From assembly GCF_006539525.1 (NCBI RefSeq), contig NZ_BJNE01000018.1, positions 1 to 44,138 on the forward strand: a DNA stretch of 44,138 nucleotides, read 5' to 3'. Position numbers and translations under genes: made by a program. A model generated the notes under the pieces. That model saw only the letters and a program-made list of their open reading frames with translations. It made no database searches and had not been told where the DNA came from. This document shows positions 15,305 through 23,085 of this stretch, piece by piece (position 1 is the first letter of the stretch; every line of letters starts with the position of its first letter). The stretch is from Glutamicibacter nicotianae (GTDB taxonomy: Bacteria; Actinomycetota; Actinomycetes; Actinomycetales; Micrococcaceae).

Positions 15305-16432
15305 CTAGCGGGTTGGCAGCAGCGCGGCGGCAACCTCGGCCTGGCACAGGTCGAAGGTCCCGATGACCGGGGTGGCCAGCTGCGCCTGGGCTTCCTTCGC
15401 GGCCAGCGGGGAGGCGGTGAGCACTCCGGACACCGCGGCAACATCCAGGCCTGCTTCGCGCAGGATGCGTTCGCCGGCCAGCGCGCCCAGCGCGTCCTGG
15501 GCGCTGAACAGCACGCGGTCCACGTGCTCGGAGAAGACCGGGTCGAGCAGCAAGCGGGAGGTCTCGCCCTGGAACAGGCCGTCGGCGATCTCGATGACCA
15601 CTGCGTCCGCGCCGGTGGCGCTCTGCTCGCGGATCATCGCCACCAGCAGGTCGCGGACGGTTTCGTAGTCCAGGCGGTAGGTGGTCGGGAAGCCGAAGTC
15701 GGTGAAGTCGCAGACGCTGAAGGCGCCGGCATCGGTGAACAGGTCCGGGTCGTTGCCTGCTCCGGTGCCGGTGGCCTTGCCTGCGGCAACTGCCATGCCG
15801 GAGTTGACCAGGCCGTTGACCAGGCATCCGAGCGTGGTGGACTTGCCGGAGTTCATCGAGGTGCCCAGCACCGCGATCACCGGCGGGCGCTGGGCGCCGG
15901 CCTGCGCCGGGCGCGGGGAATCGTCCTCGATGCCCAGCGGTGCGAAGTCCGCCAGGTTCACGACCTTGCCGTGGCGCATCAGCAGGCCGGTTGGCTGCAG
16001 CTGGGTCGCCATGTCGATCGAGGCGTGCTGCTCGATGACTTCGCTGGCGACGCCGCCGCCGGCCACCAGCTGGCAGGGGCCCAGGTTCTGCGGCACATGG
16101 GCAAGGAACTGGTCCGGTGCGTAGCGGTCGCCGTAGGCGACCATGATCTCCTGGCCGACGAACATCAGCTGGCGGCGGGAAACCGGGGACTGCAGGCGCG
16201 TGTGCTTGCCCAGCTCGGTGACGGTGGCAATCACGACGTCGCCGGCACGAGGCGCCATGTTCGCGCGGCGCACGACCTGGAAATCCTGGGGGTTGCGCTG
16301 CAGCTCGGCTGCGACAAAGCGGGTGGTGTAGGCGGCGCGGATGGTGCGAGCACGCTGTGCATCGATCTGCTGCTGCACTTCATTGCGGGCTGCGGTGGTC
16401 TGCGTTGGAAGCGATTCTGCGATGATGGCCAT
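15305..16432 (-). CDS. P-loop NTPase of the MinD/CobQ/dethiobiotin-synthetase class, unknown function
   Basis: 375 residues with GAGG 9 nt before the ATG. The N-terminal 180 residues form a domain I do not recognise (AAYTTRFVAAELQRNP, GDVVIATVTELGKH, QEIMVAYGDRYAP). The C-terminal part starts with VIAVLGTSMNSGKSTT (Walker A Lys197, intact) and continues AAGKATGTGAGND, ADAVVIEIADGLFQGE and LFSAQDALGALAG. This resembles SIMIBI-class ligases/kinases such as BioD, MobB or DUF1611 proteins, where the P-loop domain activates a small substrate. It is probably transcribed first, with the degenerate ABC-exporter-like gene 8 bp behind, so the two may form one system. No function is assigned; a role in modifying a small molecule handled by the membrane partner is only inference. 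Confidence 0.75.
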   Translation of the reverse strand: MAIIAESLPTQTTAARNEVQQQIDAQRARTIRAAYTTRFVAAELQRNPQDFQVVRRANMAPRAGDVVIATVTELGKHTRLQSPVSRRQLMFVGQEIMVAYGDRYAPDQFLAHVPQNLGPCQLVAGGGVASEVIEQHASIDMATQLQPTGLLMRHGKVVNLADFAPLGIEDDSPRPAQAGAQRPPVIAVLGTSMNSGKSTTLGCLVNGLVNSGMAVAAGKATGTGAGNDPDLFTDAGAFSVCDFTDFGFPTTYRLDYETVRDLLVAMIREQSATGADAVVIEIADGLFQGETSRLLLDPVFSEHVDRVLFSAQDALGALAGERILREAGLDVAAVSGVLTASPLAAKEAQAQLATPVIGTFDLCQAEVAAALLPTR

Positions 16433-16659
16433 TTGCCTGTTCCTCTTTCACTGTTTCCGGCCTGCGGTTTCCGTGTGCCGGTGCTGGCTGTGCTGCCAAC
16501 GATTCCTAGTGAAACGAGCAATAGTGAACTCAAAATGAACGGTTCATGAGACGACGAGGTGGATTCGATGAGAGGGTTATCATCTGCTTCTCATACATCC
16601 AGATCATCACTTATTTACAGGCTGACTAGTGCGTTAGAAAAATCTTGATGAGACTTCTC
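16433..16659. promoter_or_regulatory. Upstream region of the NTPase/ABC pair with a small dyad
   Basis: The 227-bp gap contains ATGAACGGTTCAT (16535-16547), a perfect dyad around one central base, about 100 bp upstream of the NTPase start. It could be an operator for that operon. A short ATGAGA/TCTCAT hairpin (16648-16663) overlaps the end of the phosphatase gene. No clear -35/-10 pair was found. Confidence 0.3.
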
Positions 16660-17187
16660 TCATGCAGGCCGAGGTGCGGTGAAATGTGTGACGCGCGCAT
16701 CACGGGCATCCAAATGCGAGTACGGGTGCGAAGTTTCCAGCACCGTGGTTCCCAGGGTCGGATAGTTCATCGCCAGCTCGTAGACGGCTTCTTCATCCGA
16801 GTCCATAGCGGCCAAGCGCAACGCCAATTCCTGCAGCACCGGCTGATGCCCGATCACCAGCAGGCAGCTGACCGTATCCGGGACCTCATTGATGATGGAG
16901 CACAGCTGGGAGACGCCCGCGGTGAAGATGCGCGAGTCGATGTAGGGGGTTGGACCCTTTTCCCCAAGCTCGGACAGCACCCACGCGCAGGTGGCGCGCG
17001 CACGCAGCGCATCGGAACAGATGATGTAGTCCGGGATCAGGTCATTCTCCACAAGCCAGGCTCCGGCAGCGGGAGCCTCGCGGTGGCCGCGGGCTGCCAG
17101 CGGCCGGTCGTGATCCGCGACGCCTAGCGGGTAGTCGGCTTTGGCGTGGCGCATCAGAATGAGCTTGCGGGAGTGAATGGTGTTCAT
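16660..17187 (-). CDS. SixA-like phosphohistidine phosphatase
   Basis: 175 residues of the histidine phosphatase superfamily. The N-terminal RHG-type motif is LILMRHAKAD (catalytic His14, Arg13), and the second histidine is in LLVIGHQPVLQEL. Length and motifs match SixA-like proteins, which dephosphorylate phosphohistidine in signalling proteins, though many homologues act on other phosphoesters. It is cytoplasmic (no signal peptide). It follows the winged-helix gene, but a 22-bp perfect hairpin lies between, so it may be transcribed separately. Confidence 0.85.
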   Translation of the reverse strand: MNTIHSRKLILMRHAKADYPLGVADHDRPLAARGHREAPAAGAWLVENDLIPDYIICSDALRARATCAWVLSELGEKGPTPYIDSRIFTAGVSQLCSIINEVPDTVSCLLVIGHQPVLQELALRLAAMDSDEEAVYELAMNYPTLGTTVLETSHPYSHLDARDARVTHFTAPRPA

Positions 17188-17200
17188 TGTCCCAGCTTAA

Positions 17201-17248
17201 GACAGCAGTGGCGGGCAAACCGAACCCGGTTTGCCCGCCACTGCTGTC
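17201..17248 (-). terminator. Perfect 22-bp stem-loop after the winged-helix gene
   Basis: Bases 17201-17222 pair exactly with 17227-17248 around an AACC loop. It begins 8 nt after the stop of the minus-strand winged-helix gene and ends just upstream of the phosphatase start. No U-tract follows. An uninterrupted 22-bp G+C-rich stem should terminate or protect transcripts efficiently; the structure is symmetrical and could act from both sides. Confidence 0.8.
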
Positions 17249-17256
17249 GGCAACTG

Positions 17257-18042
17257 CTAGATGGAGTATTCCGGAGCAGCCCAGACAACTACTTCTGGGT
17301 GCTCGTAGAAACGGTAGCCCTGGCCGCGCACGGTTCGCACGGTGTTGGCCAGGCGTCCCAGCTTCGAACGCAGGCGACGGATATGCACGTCGATGGTGCG
17401 TTCGTTGGGGACTTCTTCGGCGTTGCGCCACAGGTTTTCCAGCAGCTCTTCGCGGCCTACGGTGCGGGTGCCGTTTTCCACGAGGAAGTTCAGCAGCTCG
17501 AATTCCTTGAAGGTCAGGTTCAGGGTTTCGCCATCGAGGTAGACTTCGCGGCGCGAGAGGTCAATCAGCACACCCGATGGGCGCGGGGTGGATGGGCGGG
17601 CTTCAGCGCGAGGCCGGCGGGAAACCGTCGGGTCACCCAGTGCCTGGCGAACAACATCGATTGGCTCGCCCTGCGCACTGGTTGGTGCCAGCGCTACGGC
17701 AGCGTGGGTCTGCGCCTGCGGCGACAGGGTGGCCAGGAAGGCGCGCACCTGGGTGGCAAGCTTGCCCAGCGAGGTGCCCTGCGCCTGAGCTGCGGTTTCA
17801 TCCAAGCCTACGTAGAGCACGAAGCCGCGCGCTGAGGTATCGGCGCTCGGCTGGCCGGTTGGCTGCACTGGAGCCTGAGCTGGCTGATGCGATGGATCAC
17901 GAGTTTCATGAACATTGGAAACTGCGCGCAGTGGGCGATAGCCCGCTGGTGCATAGTTGCCAGAAGCTGCACGCTGGGCAGCTGCTGCGCGGTTCTGCGC
18001 ATTGCGAATTGAAACGTGGACGTATCCGGAACCAGCCGACAT
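17257..18042 (-). CDS. Orphan winged-helix (OmpR-type) DNA-binding protein
   Basis: 261 residues. Residues about 158-250 are an OmpR/PhoB-type winged helix: GVLIDLSRREVYLDGETLNLT, FKEFELLNFLVEN, NERTIDVHIRRLRSKLG and VRTVRGQGYRFYE. The first 155 residues contain no phospho-acceptor receiver domain; instead there is a Gln/Ala/Pro-rich stretch and a short ordered-looking segment (GFVLYVGLDET, LGKLATQVRAFLATLSPQ). It may be a constitutive or ligand-controlled regulator. AGAGGA lies 8 nt before the ATG. It is divergent from the two-component system at 18659 across a long 616-bp gap and could regulate it, but nothing in sequence proves this. Confidence 0.82.
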   Translation of the reverse strand: MSAGSGYVHVSIRNAQNRAAAAQRAASGNYAPAGYRPLRAVSNVHETRDPSHQPAQAPVQPTGQPSADTSARGFVLYVGLDETAAQAQGTSLGKLATQVRAFLATLSPQAQTHAAVALAPTSAQGEPIDVVRQALGDPTVSRRPRAEARPSTPRPSGVLIDLSRREVYLDGETLNLTFKEFELLNFLVENGTRTVGREELLENLWRNAEEVPNERTIDVHIRRLRSKLGRLANTVRTVRGQGYRFYEHPEVVVWAAPEYSI

Positions 18043-18658
18043 AATCTTTTTCCTCTTTTAGTGCGAAGGCCAAGTGGCTTGGCGCTCATGCTTCGGGTTT
18101 TGCTTGCGCTGTCCGCGGCCTTCGTCCACGTTCAGCAGTTGGGTTTCCCGTCAATAACACCCAGAATCCGGATTGCAAATCACTCGCAATTCGATCTGGA
18201 CGCCAAGGACGCCGAGCATTCATTGAGAACAATCGCGGGCAATTCGAGGTGGTTATTCGAGGTGCCTTTGCTGTTCTGCGCCGTACTCACATCTCTAGTT
18301 TCCTCGTAACATTGGCAACTTGCAAGTAACAATGGGCACCCATGTCCACATAGTGAGATGAATGTTTCCAAACGTGATACACACCACTTTAGGCAATTCT
18401 GGGCTGCCTAAGCGCTTAACTAAACAATATGCTCAAGCTATCAGTTGATCTTCGTCATTTTGCCTAGTCCACTCAGGGGCCTGAATATCCATTCACCGCT
18501 ACGGCTTGTCCACGCTTCAATCATTCGTCGTTCTTAGGGGTTGACCAAATTAACCACTATCGGTTCCGGTTTTCTCCGCATAAAATCGACTTGCAGTCAT
18601 AGCTCGCTCACAGCAAAAACATATTCTCGGCCCATGGCAATAGGACAAGCTGATAAAC
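18043..18658. other. Long divergent intergenic region
   Basis: 616 bp without a supported gene between the winged-helix gene and the two-component operon. It is AT-richer than its neighbours from about 18290. It holds two small dyads: GCCAAG-TGG-CTTGGC (18069-18083) and TTAGGCA-N9-TGCCTAA (18389-18411). The length suggests long leaders or several regulatory sites; no convincing small RNA was recognised. Confidence 0.5.
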
Positions 18659-19399
18659 ATGAATGAATCTCGATTTTCACCTTCGCAATTGCCTCGGCTG
18701 ACCCACCCTGACGGCACGGCAATCAAAGTTCTCGTGGTCGATGATGAACCTTCGCTGGCAGAATTGGTCGCCATGGGAACCCGCATGCTCGGCTGGGAAG
18801 CCACGATGGCCCACGATGGGCCGGAAGCCGTGGCGACCGCCCGCTCCTTGGCCCCTGACGTCCTGGTCCTCGACTGGATGCTGCCCGGATTCGACGGCCC
18901 GGAAGTGTTGCGCAAGGTGCGCACCCATTTCCCGGAGATCCCAGTTCTCTTCCTGACCGCCAAGGACGCGGTCGAGGATCGCATCGAAGGCCTGGGCGCA
19001 GGTGCAGACGACTATGTCGCCAAGCCTTTCAGCCTCGAAGAGGTCCTGATCCGGTTGCACCGTCTCGTGGAACGTTCAGGCGCCGCCACCGCAGATTCCG
19101 CTGAACTAGTGGTCGGCGACCTGGTGCTGAACATGGACTCGCACGACGTATCGCGTGCAGGCCGCGAAATTTCGCTGACCGCCACCGAATTCGACTTGCT
19201 CAGCTACCTGATGAGCAATGCCCGCCGAGTGGTGTCCAAGTCGCAGATCCTGGACAACGTCTGGCACTACGATTTCGACGGGCAGGCGAACATTGTCGAG
19301 TTGTACATCTCGTACCTGCGCAAGAAGATCGATGTCGATGCCGAGCCGATGATCCATACCGTGCGTGGTGTCGGCTACGTGCTGAAGCCGGCTGCATGA
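18659..19399 (+). CDS. OmpR/PhoP-type response regulator
   Basis: 246 residues. The receiver domain (about 22-137) has the acidic pocket VVDDEP, phospho-acceptor Asp72 in VLVLDWMLPG, switch Thr100 in FLTAKD and Lys122 in YVAKPFS. The winged helix (about 150-245) ends VRGVGYVLKPAA. Motifs such as ILDNVWHYDFDGQANIVELYISYLRKKID resemble mycobacterial PhoP/TrcR regulators. The stop overlaps the kinase start (ATGA), giving a coupled pair. The ATG at 18659 has only a distant AGGA, so translation initiation may be weak. What signal it answers is not visible; a phosphate role would fit the PHO-box-like site at 9680, but PhoP-like sequence alone does not establish that. Confidence 0.9.
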   Translation: MNESRFSPSQLPRLTHPDGTAIKVLVVDDEPSLAELVAMGTRMLGWEATMAHDGPEAVATARSLAPDVLVLDWMLPGFDGPEVLRKVRTHFPEIPVLFLTAKDAVEDRIEGLGAGADDYVAKPFSLEEVLIRLHRLVERSGAATADSAELVVGDLVLNMDSHDVSRAGREISLTATEFDLLSYLMSNARRVVSKSQILDNVWHYDFDGQANIVELYISYLRKKIDVDAEPMIHTVRGVGYVLKPAA

Positions 19400-20907
19400 G
19401 TTTCTTTTCCCCGAATACCAGGGTGAGCTCGCCGCACGCGCTGCAACGCAAGCTGCTGCTCATCCTGCTGACCTCGGTCACCGCAGTATCCGTATTGCTC
19501 GGCCTGCTCTACAACGCCGGCATGCGCCAGACGTTGATGGACCAGCTCAACAGCCAGCTGCGGCTCACCACCGAACGCGCGCTGAATTATTCGCAGGGCG
19601 CGCCAGCGGTGAACTCCCGATTGGATGCCCCGGGCCAGGCAGCCGGCACGCTGACCGCCCGATTCGTCGACAAGTACGTCTTCAACGGCGGCGTGCTGGA
19701 TGAACGCACCGGCGAACTGAAGCAGCTGAGCCAGGAAGACGCCATCCCAATGGTGGATCTCGAACTGAGCACGCTGCGTGCCGGCGGGCAGTTCAAGCCG
19801 GTACGCGCCCACCTGACCGTGGGAGACTACTACCTGGTCGCCGTGAAGGACTCCGGCTCCAACGGCATCCTGATCGTCGGTTTGCCCCTGCACGGCACCG
19901 ATCTGGCGCTGCGCGGCATGGCGTGGCTGACGCTGTTCATTGCCTTGATCCTGATCGCCGGTGCAGGCCTGGCCGGCTCATGGCTCATCTCGCGTTCGCT
20001 GGCCTCGCTCAAGCGTGTGGCCGCCGTGGCAGGTTCGGTCGCCGCCGAAGATCTCGATTCGGGCAAAGTGGACCTGACCCAGCGTGTGCCCGCACGCGAT
20101 GCCATCCCCGGCACCGAGGTGGGCAATGTCGGCAATGCGCTGAATGCGATGATCAGCAACGTCGCCACCGCACTGACCGCCCGCGAGAAATCCCAGGCCC
20201 AGATGCGCCAGTTCGTCGCCGATGCCTCGCACGAGCTGCGCACGCCGCTCTCGGCGATCCGCGGCTACACCGAACTGCTCTCCGCTACCGAGCATTTCTC
20301 TCCTGACGGGCAGCGCTCGGTGGATCGGGTGCTGCAGCAAAGCAGCCGGATGAGCTCGCTGGTGGAGAATCTGCTGCTGCTGGCCCGCCTGGACGAAGAG
20401 AATGCTTTCAAGCGCAGCAAGATCGATTTGTGCTCGCTCACCGCGGATATCACCGAAGACTTCAAGCTCACCGCGAGCGACCACCATTGGGAGTTCGACT
20501 GCCAGGCGCCGCAGACCTTCGTCTACGGCGATTCGGCCTCGCTGCGCCGGGTGATTACCAATCTCCTGGCCAATGCACGCAAGCACACGACCGCCGGGAA
20601 CACCGTCACCGTATCGGTGGACCGCGACGAGGACGCCGATGAAGCCGTCATCCGGGTGCACGACACCGGCGAAGGCATTGCCCCAGAATTCCTGCCCCGG
20701 GTATTCGAGCGTTTCACCCGAGCCGACAAGGCGCGTTCTGGCTCCGATGGCACCACCGGGCTGGGCCTGCCGATCGCCAAGAGCATCGTCGAAGCCCATG
20801 GCGGCAGCATTACGGTGGCGTCCACGCCAGGAGACACCGTCTTCGAGGTCCGCCTGCCGCTGGACGAACCCGAAACCGATGAAGAAACGCCGGAGGCTGC
20901 GGTGTAA
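19396..20907 (+). CDS. Membrane sensor histidine kinase
   Basis: 503 residues. Transmembrane helix 1 (about 19-41) and helix 2 (about 174-197) flank an extracytoplasmic sensor of about 130 residues. A HAMP linker (about 198-262) follows, then the HisKA dimerisation helix with phospho-acceptor His279 in DASHELRTPL, and the ATPase domain with N box (Asn393 in NLLANARKH), DTGEGI and GLGLPIAKS. It should phosphorylate the response regulator encoded directly upstream, whose gene it overlaps by 4 bp. The sensor region has no cysteine-rich or PAS features that would reveal its ligand. The stop codon sits in the loop of the terminator hairpin. Confidence 0.92.
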   Translation: MSFFSPNTRVSSPHALQRKLLLILLTSVTAVSVLLGLLYNAGMRQTLMDQLNSQLRLTTERALNYSQGAPAVNSRLDAPGQAAGTLTARFVDKYVFNGGVLDERTGELKQLSQEDAIPMVDLELSTLRAGGQFKPVRAHLTVGDYYLVAVKDSGSNGILIVGLPLHGTDLALRGMAWLTLFIALILIAGAGLAGSWLISRSLASLKRVAAVAGSVAAEDLDSGKVDLTQRVPARDAIPGTEVGNVGNALNAMISNVATALTAREKSQAQMRQFVADASHELRTPLSAIRGYTELLSATEHFSPDGQRSVDRVLQQSSRMSSLVENLLLLARLDEENAFKRSKIDLCSLTADITEDFKLTASDHHWEFDCQAPQTFVYGDSASLRRVITNLLANARKHTTAGNTVTVSVDRDEDADEAVIRVHDTGEGIAPEFLPRVFERFTRADKARSGSDGTTGLGLPIAKSIVEAHGGSITVASTPGDTVFEVRLPLDEPETDEETPEAAV

Positions 20908-20923
20908 TCACCGCAGCCTCCGG
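20890..20923. terminator. Bidirectional terminator overlapping the kinase stop codon
   Basis: Fifteen perfect pairs (20890-20904 with 20909-20923) around the loop TAAT; the kinase stop TAA is in the loop, so the last five sense codons form the left arm. It lies between two convergent genes (the kinase and upp) and can serve both. Confidence 0.8.
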
Positions 20924-20942
20924 GCGCATGGCTTAGCTGATG

Positions 20943-21590
20943 CTATGCAATCGGCGGGGTCACGCCATACAGGCGGTCGCCGGCATCGCCCAAGCCTGGG
21001 ATGATGTAGGACTTCTCGTTCAGCTTCTGGTCCATCGCCGCCAGCACGATGTGCACGCGGTCGTCGCCACCGTGGATTTCCTTCAGGCGCTCGACACCTT
21101 CAGGAGCAGCGATCAGGCAGATGCAGGTGACGGATTCCGCGCCTCGCTCGAAAATGAACTTGATGGACTCAGCCAGTGTGCCACCGGTGGCCAGCATCGG
21201 ATCCAGCACGAAGACCTGGCGACCGGTCAGGTCGTTTGGCACGCGGTCGGCGTAGGTGATGATGTCCAGGGTTTCCTCGTTGCGGGCCATGCCCAGGAAG
21301 CCGACTTCAGCGGTTGGGACCAGGCGGGTCATGCCTTCGAGCATGCCCAGGCCTGCACGCAGGATCGGGACAACCAGCGGGGTTGGCTTGGCAATCGAGG
21401 TGCCGGTGGTGGTGGCGACCGGGGTCTGCACCTCAACGTTTTCGGTTTTCACCTCGCGGGTGGCTTCATAAGCCAGCAGGGTGACCAGTTCGTCGGTCAG
21501 CTGGCGGAAAATCGAGGAGGGGGTGTTCTTATCACGAAGAACCGAAACCTTGTGTGCCACCAGTGGGTGGTCGACTACCTGTACGCGCAT
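20943..21590 (-). CDS. upp: Uracil phosphoribosyltransferase
   Basis: 215 residues, the normal Upp length. The PRPP-binding loop is [13 protein letters not shown], with the N-terminal [20 protein letters not shown], the [13 protein letters not shown] loop and the uracil-binding C-terminus [13 protein letters not shown]. It converts uracil and PRPP to UMP in pyrimidine salvage in the cytoplasm. It is a single gene, convergent with the kinase and divergent from tadA. An inverted repeat lies 30-50 bp upstream of its start. Confidence 0.96.
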   Translation of the reverse strand: MRVQVVDHPLVAHKVSVLRDKNTPSSIFRQLTDELVTLLAYEATREVKTENVEVQTPVATTTGTSIAKPTPLVVPILRAGLGMLEGMTRLVPTAEVGFLGMARNEETLDIITYADRVPNDLTGRQVFVLDPMLATGGTLAESIKFIFERGAESVTCICLIAAPEGVERLKEIHGGDDRVHIVLAAMDQKLNEKSYIIPGLGDAGDRLYGVTPPIA

Positions 21591-21620
21591 AAGTAGAAAT
21601 CTATCAGCACCGCCTCGGCC

Positions 21621-21643
21621 AAATCGAGAGAAATCCTCGATTT
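21621..21643. repeat. Inverted repeat in the upp-tadA divergent region
   Basis: AAATCGAG (21621-21628) and CTCGATTT (21636-21643) are separated by 7 nt, upstream of upp. It could be an operator or a hairpin in the upp leader. Confidence 0.4.
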
Positions 21644-21759
21644 CACGCTGTTAAAGGTCTTTGGTGTGCCCAAGGAAACAGCAAACTTCAGTGCAGTGGG
21701 CGGTGATCCACGCTCCCGGAGCCCGGCAGCCGTCGCAAAACACGTAAAGTGAAAGTACT

Positions 21760-22242
21760 ATGGTGCACGAATTTGATGCTTGGATGGACCTCGCCTTGGC
21801 TGAAGCGCGCAAAGCGCTAGCCACCGATGACGTGCCCATCGGCGCCGTTATCCTCTCCCCCGAAGGCGAAGTACTGGCCACCGGCCGCAATGAGCGCGAG
21901 GCGGTCAAGGACCCTACAGCGCATGCCGAGGTGGTCGCCATCCGCAATGCGGTCAAAGCCCTGGAAGCCGCGGGACAAGACGATGGCTGGCGCTTATCGG
22001 ACTGCACGCTGGTGGTAACCCTGGAGCCCTGTGCCATGTGCGCCGGGGCCATCGTCCTCTCGCGCATTCCCCAGCTGGTCTTCGGGGCGTGGGATGAAAA
22101 GGCCGGCGCGTGCGGCTCGGTCTTCGATATCGTCCGCGAACCACGCTTGAACCATTGGGTCGAGGTGCATTCGCGGGTCAAGAAAGACGAATGCGGCGAC
22201 CTGCTGCGTGAATTCTTCCGAGGCAAACGCGGTAGAAGCTGA
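21760..22242 (+). CDS. tadA: tRNA adenosine(34) deaminase
   Basis: 160 residues of the cytidine/deoxycytidylate deaminase fold. Zinc ligands and catalytic Glu are in HAE (His55, Glu57) and PCAMC (Cys91, Cys94). GRNEREAVKDPTAHAE and the C-terminal REFFRGKR fit TadA, which changes adenosine 34 of tRNA-Arg(ACG) to inosine. Cytoplasmic and usually essential. The gene lies between upp and a tRNA-Ser gene. The tadA/upp neighbourhood is a common actinobacterial arrangement. Confidence 0.93.
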   Translation: MVHEFDAWMDLALAEARKALATDDVPIGAVILSPEGEVLATGRNEREAVKDPTAHAEVVAIRNAVKALEAAGQDDGWRLSDCTLVVTLEPCAMCAGAIVLSRIPQLVFGAWDEKAGACGSVFDIVREPRLNHWVEVHSRVKKDECGDLLREFFRGKRGRS

Positions 22243-22329
22243 CGTTGATGTGTTTCGGACCACTTCAGACCAAAAATGGCGCTCTCGTTTTTGTTTTCAC
22301 CTGTTGTTCGTTATAGAGTTATCAGGTCT

Positions 22330-22420
22330 GGTGACGTGTCCGAGCGGCCGAAGGTGCAACACTCGAAATGTTGTGTACGGTAACCCCGTACCGTGGGTTC
22401 AAATCCCACCGTCACCGCCA
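22330..22420 (+). tRNA. tRNA-Ser (anticodon CGA)
   Basis: GGTGACG (22330-22336) pairs with CGTCACC (22410-22416), followed by discriminator G and encoded CCA. The anticodon arm is CAACA-CTCGAAA-TGTTG, giving anticodon CGA, which reads UCG. The long variable arm (GTACGG/CCGTAC) is typical of class II tRNA-Ser, and the T arm has GTGGGTTCAAATCCCAC. A TATAGA -10-like hexamer lies about 13 bp upstream. Confidence 0.97.
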
Positions 22421-22423
22421 ACG

Positions 22424-22455
22424 AAAACCCCTGGTCAACCAGGGGTTTTCTTTTT
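22424..22455 (+). terminator. Rho-independent terminator of tRNA-Ser
   Basis: AAAACCCCTGG pairs with CCAGGGGTTTT around a TCAA loop, followed by CTTTTT. It starts 4 nt after the tRNA CCA end. Confidence 0.93.
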
Positions 22456-22466
22456 AAGAATCTGCC

Positions 22467-22486
22467 ATGGTGCACTTATGGTGCAA
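22467..22486. repeat. Short direct repeat ATGGTGCA next to tRNA-Ser
   Basis: ATGGTGCAC and ATGGTGCAA occur 11 bp apart directly after the tRNA terminator. Short direct repeats of this kind often flank integration sites at tRNA genes as integrase arm sites, but no integrase gene is present, so this is only suggestive. Confidence 0.3.
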
Positions 22487-22510
22487 ATTTCAGCGGAAGG
22501 TAGTCGAGAC

Positions 22511-22639
22511 ATGCCTGTCACGCGTTGCAAACACGGCTTCCACCACCATGCAGGGCCGCACGTCTGCGACTGGGGCAACCATGACGAAGAATGCCACTAT
22601 TGGGCGTCTCATCGCGCGCAGAATCTCGAAGACCAGTAG
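22511..22639 (+). CDS. Small Cys/His-rich protein, putative zinc binder
   Basis: 42 residues from an ATG at 22511 with GGAAGG about 8 nt upstream. The sequence MPVTRCKHGFHHHAGPH continues with VCDWGNHDEECHYW. Three cysteines and seven histidines in about 25 residues suggest a zinc-binding knuckle. It has no hydrophobic segment. It lies just behind the tRNA-Ser terminator, where accessory elements often begin. I do not recognise a family; coding status rests on the ribosome site and the dense Cys/His pattern. Confidence 0.5.
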   Translation: MPVTRCKHGFHHHAGPHVCDWGNHDEECHYWASHRAQNLEDQ

Positions 22640-22755
22640 CCTCCCGGCGGGCTGCCGCACATCGCTCCGCGACGCTTGCCCTATAGCAGTGGCACCCAGC
22701 TCGGTCGAGCTATTTCAGGAGCCATCGCCCAGCAATGAGCCCACGTACAACAAAG

Positions 22756-22786
22756 CCCCGGAGCGGTCTTATAATTCGCTCCGGGG
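22756..22786 (-). terminator. Terminator of the small membrane/secreted protein pair
   Basis: CCCCGGAGCG (22756-22765) pairs with CGCTCCGGGG (22777-22786). On the minus strand it follows the 85-residue protein gene by about 17 nt and runs into CTTTGTTGT. Confidence 0.85.
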
Positions 22787-22802
22787 TCTGTCGTACAAAC
22801 TC

Positions 22803-23060
22803 TTACGAGCCGATTGCGTTCACGGCTTCAACGATCGAAGCTTCTGGATGCTGCTTCCGGTATTCCTTGACAGCTTTTGGATCGATGCCATCGGCAGCGC
22901 CTGGCCTGACTTCCTCCTGCTTGCCTCCGAAGAACGCCAGGATCATAATGGCCCACGCTCCAAAGATCGCCGGCACGAGCCAGGTATCAAGCAATACAAA
23001 GGCGACAGCTGCCGCCGCGAGGCAGGCGAACACCAATGTGTATCTGAGGTTCTGTTTCAT
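22803..23060 (-). CDS. Small two-helix membrane protein, unknown function
   Basis: 85 residues. Two hydrophobic helices (about 6-28 and 30-46, LVFACLAAAAVAFVLLDTWL and AIFGAWAIMILAFFGG) precede a charged cytoplasmic-looking tail (KAVKEYRKQHPEASIVEAVNAIGS). AGGGGC lies upstream of the ATG. It starts 25 bp after the secreted protein gene at 23086 and shares its terminator, so the two form an operon. Two-helix proteins beside a secreted hydrophobic peptide are often immunity proteins, but this is inference from context only. Confidence 0.7.
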   Translation of the reverse strand: MKQNLRYTLVFACLAAAAVAFVLLDTWLVPAIFGAWAIMILAFFGGKQEEVRPGAADGIDPKAVKEYRKQHPEASIVEAVNAIGS

Positions 23061-23085
23061 TTTGCCCCTACTTTCTCGCCCCTAA

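Noticed and set aside
15297-15827. Upstream extension of the degenerate ABC gene
   Set aside because: Those 177 codons are Arg/Pro-rich antisense-frame sequence within the NTPase gene; the ATG at 15296 begins the real protein.
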